Below are positions 63,222 through 64,000 of a DNA stretch of 64,000 nucleotides, piece by piece (within the stretch, counting starts at the first letter, position 1; each line of letters begins with the position of its first letter). The notes beneath the pieces were generated by a model, which was given only the letters and a program-made list of their open reading frames with translations, was not told where the DNA came from and did no database searches. Source of the stretch: Arenibacter palladensis (GTDB taxonomy: Bacteria > Bacteroidota > Bacteroidia > Flavobacteriales > Flavobacteriaceae); contig NZ_FQUX01000011.1 of NCBI RefSeq assembly GCF_900129275.1, positions 1 to 64,000 on the forward strand, read 5' to 3'. Position numbers and translations under genes: made by a program.

Positions 63222-64000
63222 TTGATTTCAAAAACCACTATAGATAAAGTATACGAGTCAGCCCGTTTGGAGGAGGTCATAGGGGATTTTGTGCAATTAA
63301 AGAAATCGGGCTCGAACTTTAAGGGGTTAAGTCCTTTTACCGATGAACGTAGCCCTAGCTTTATGGTCTCGCCGGTAAAACAGATATGGAAGGATTTTAG
63401 TAGTGGTAAGGGAGGGAATGTTGTAGCTTTTTTGATGGAGCACGAACATTTTTCATATCCTGAGGCCATTAAATATTTGGCCAGAAAGTACAATATTGAA
63501 ATTGAGGAAACGGAACTGAGTAACGAACAAAAAGAACAGACCAATGAAAGGGAGAGTATGTATCTGGTTTCCGAATTTGCACAAAAATACTTTTCTGAGG
63601 TTTTGTGGAAAAGGGAACAGGGCAAGGCCATTGGTTTAAGTTATTTTAAGGAACGTGGGTTTACGGAAGATACCATAAAGAAGTTTGATCTAGGCTATTG
63701 TTTGGACCAATGGGACGGATTTACCAAGGCAGCCCTAAATAAGGGGTATCAATTAAATTATTTGGAGAAAACGGGACTTACCATTGTAAAGGATGATGTA
63801 ACCGACAAGGACAACAAGAAGACCTTTGATAGATTTAAAGGGCGTGTTATGTTTCCTATACACAGCATGAGCGGTAGGGTGCTCGGTTTTGGAGGTAGAA
63901 TATTGACCAATGATAAAAAGGCGGCCAAATACTTAAACTCCCCGGAAAGCGATATTTACCACAAAAGCAAGGTACTGTATGGTATTTATTTTGCAAAGCA
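63222..64000 (+). CDS. dnaG: DNA primase DnaG, N-terminal part cut by window edge, lacking zinc ligands
   Basis: DnaG makes RNA primers at the fork. The frame opens at a TTG (63222) and runs off the window with 259 codons visible. The N-terminal zinc domain is recognisable by its context (FKGLSPFTDERSPSFMVSP...KDFSSGKGGN). All four metal ligands of the E. coli enzyme are replaced: Ser37, Thr40, Asp58 and Ser61 stand where Cys, His, Cys, Cys are expected. The RNA polymerase domain begins normally (YFKERGFTEDTIKKFDLGY, RFKGRVMFPIHSMSGRVLGF with GGR). To my knowledge this loss is shared with other flavobacteria, so it is not a local mutation. Confidence 0.93.
   Translation, partial: MISKTTIDKVYESARLEEVIGDFVQLKKSGSNFKGLSPFTDERSPSFMVSPVKQIWKDFSSGKGGNVVAFLMEHEHFSYPEAIKYLARKYNIEIEETELSNEQKEQTNERESMYLVSEFAQKYFSEVLWKREQGKAIGLSYFKERGFTEDTIKKFDLGYCLDQWDGFTKAALNKGYQLNYLEKTGLTIVKDDVTDKDNKKTFDRFKGRVMFPIHSMSGRVLGFGGRILTNDKKAAKYLNSPESDIYHKSKVLYGIYFAK

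Noticed and set aside
1..64000. CRISPR array, rRNA operon, plasmid origin or integrative element
   Set aside because: No direct-repeat array with spacers, rRNA-like stretch, replication iterons or integrase was seen. The only regular direct repeat is the coding array in the fasciclin gene.

Overview
The window looks like ordinary chromosome of a marine or environmental Flavobacteriaceae (phylum Bacteroidota). The evidence is the gliding-motility ABC protein GldA, a fused FolK/deoxynucleoside kinase, an outer-membrane protein joining a DUF5723-type barrel, thrombospondin type 3 repeats and an OmpA domain, DUF6089 and DUF2807 proteins, SDDD-type lipoprotein N-termini, a DnaG without its zinc ligands, and promoters of the Bacteroidota type (TTG, about 17-21 bases, TAnnTTTG). 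The genus cannot be settled from the sequence alone. No plasmid, prophage or CRISPR locus was seen. The only mobile element recognised is one IS3-family insertion sequence with a frameshifted orfA.

Layout. 1-480 is the start of a surface lipoprotein of the beta-helix type. 481-2435 is a hairpin-rich spacer and the IS3 element, which sits just beyond the terminator of a tRNA-Gly/tRNA-Leu pair. 2845-14121 holds mutS, a SpoU methyltransferase, folK-dNK, sppA, a secreted hydrolase, the OmpA-like protein and a queuosine-precursor transporter. 14603-24756 holds a large AsmA protein and then a light and photoprotection neighbourhood: a CarH-like MerR/B12 regulator, a four-domain fasciclin lipoprotein, crtB, crtZ and a photolyase. 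24860-34748 holds a GH3 protein, an apparently inactive hydrolase-fold protein, the tig/clpP/clpX proteostasis group, pdxJ, a CBS protein and nadK. 34866-40415 is the envelope-assembly group DUF6089-uppS-bamA-skp-skp. 40585-49237 holds a heme-binding dehydrogenase, an esterase, a sulfurtransferase, a BLUF photoreceptor and the modA-mop-modB-modC operon. 49272-54713 holds gldA and the phenylalanine/tyrosine operon. 54990-64000 holds DUF2807, rsgA-dtd-mazG, aroA, queA, rlmN, a polyprenyl synthase, a zinc-ribbon protein and the start of dnaG.

The strongest discovery candidate lies upstream of pheA. A 23-codon reading frame (50432-50503) has eleven aromatic codons, including seven in a row. An intrinsic terminator (50531-50559) and a mutually exclusive antiterminator pairing follow it. 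Together they have the layout of a classical ribosome-mediated attenuator controlling pheA, an aminotransferase gene, tyrA and a DAHP synthase-chorismate mutase gene. Transcription attenuation with a leader peptide is textbook for Proteobacteria; I know of no well-studied example in Bacteroidota.

Other points worth a second look are a dyad overlapping the fasciclin promoter next to the CarH-like regulator, a carotenoid neighbourhood that lacks crtI, exact 474-base tandem repeats in the fasciclin gene, two families of palindromic intergenic repeats, and a clpX stop codon placed in the loop of its own terminator.
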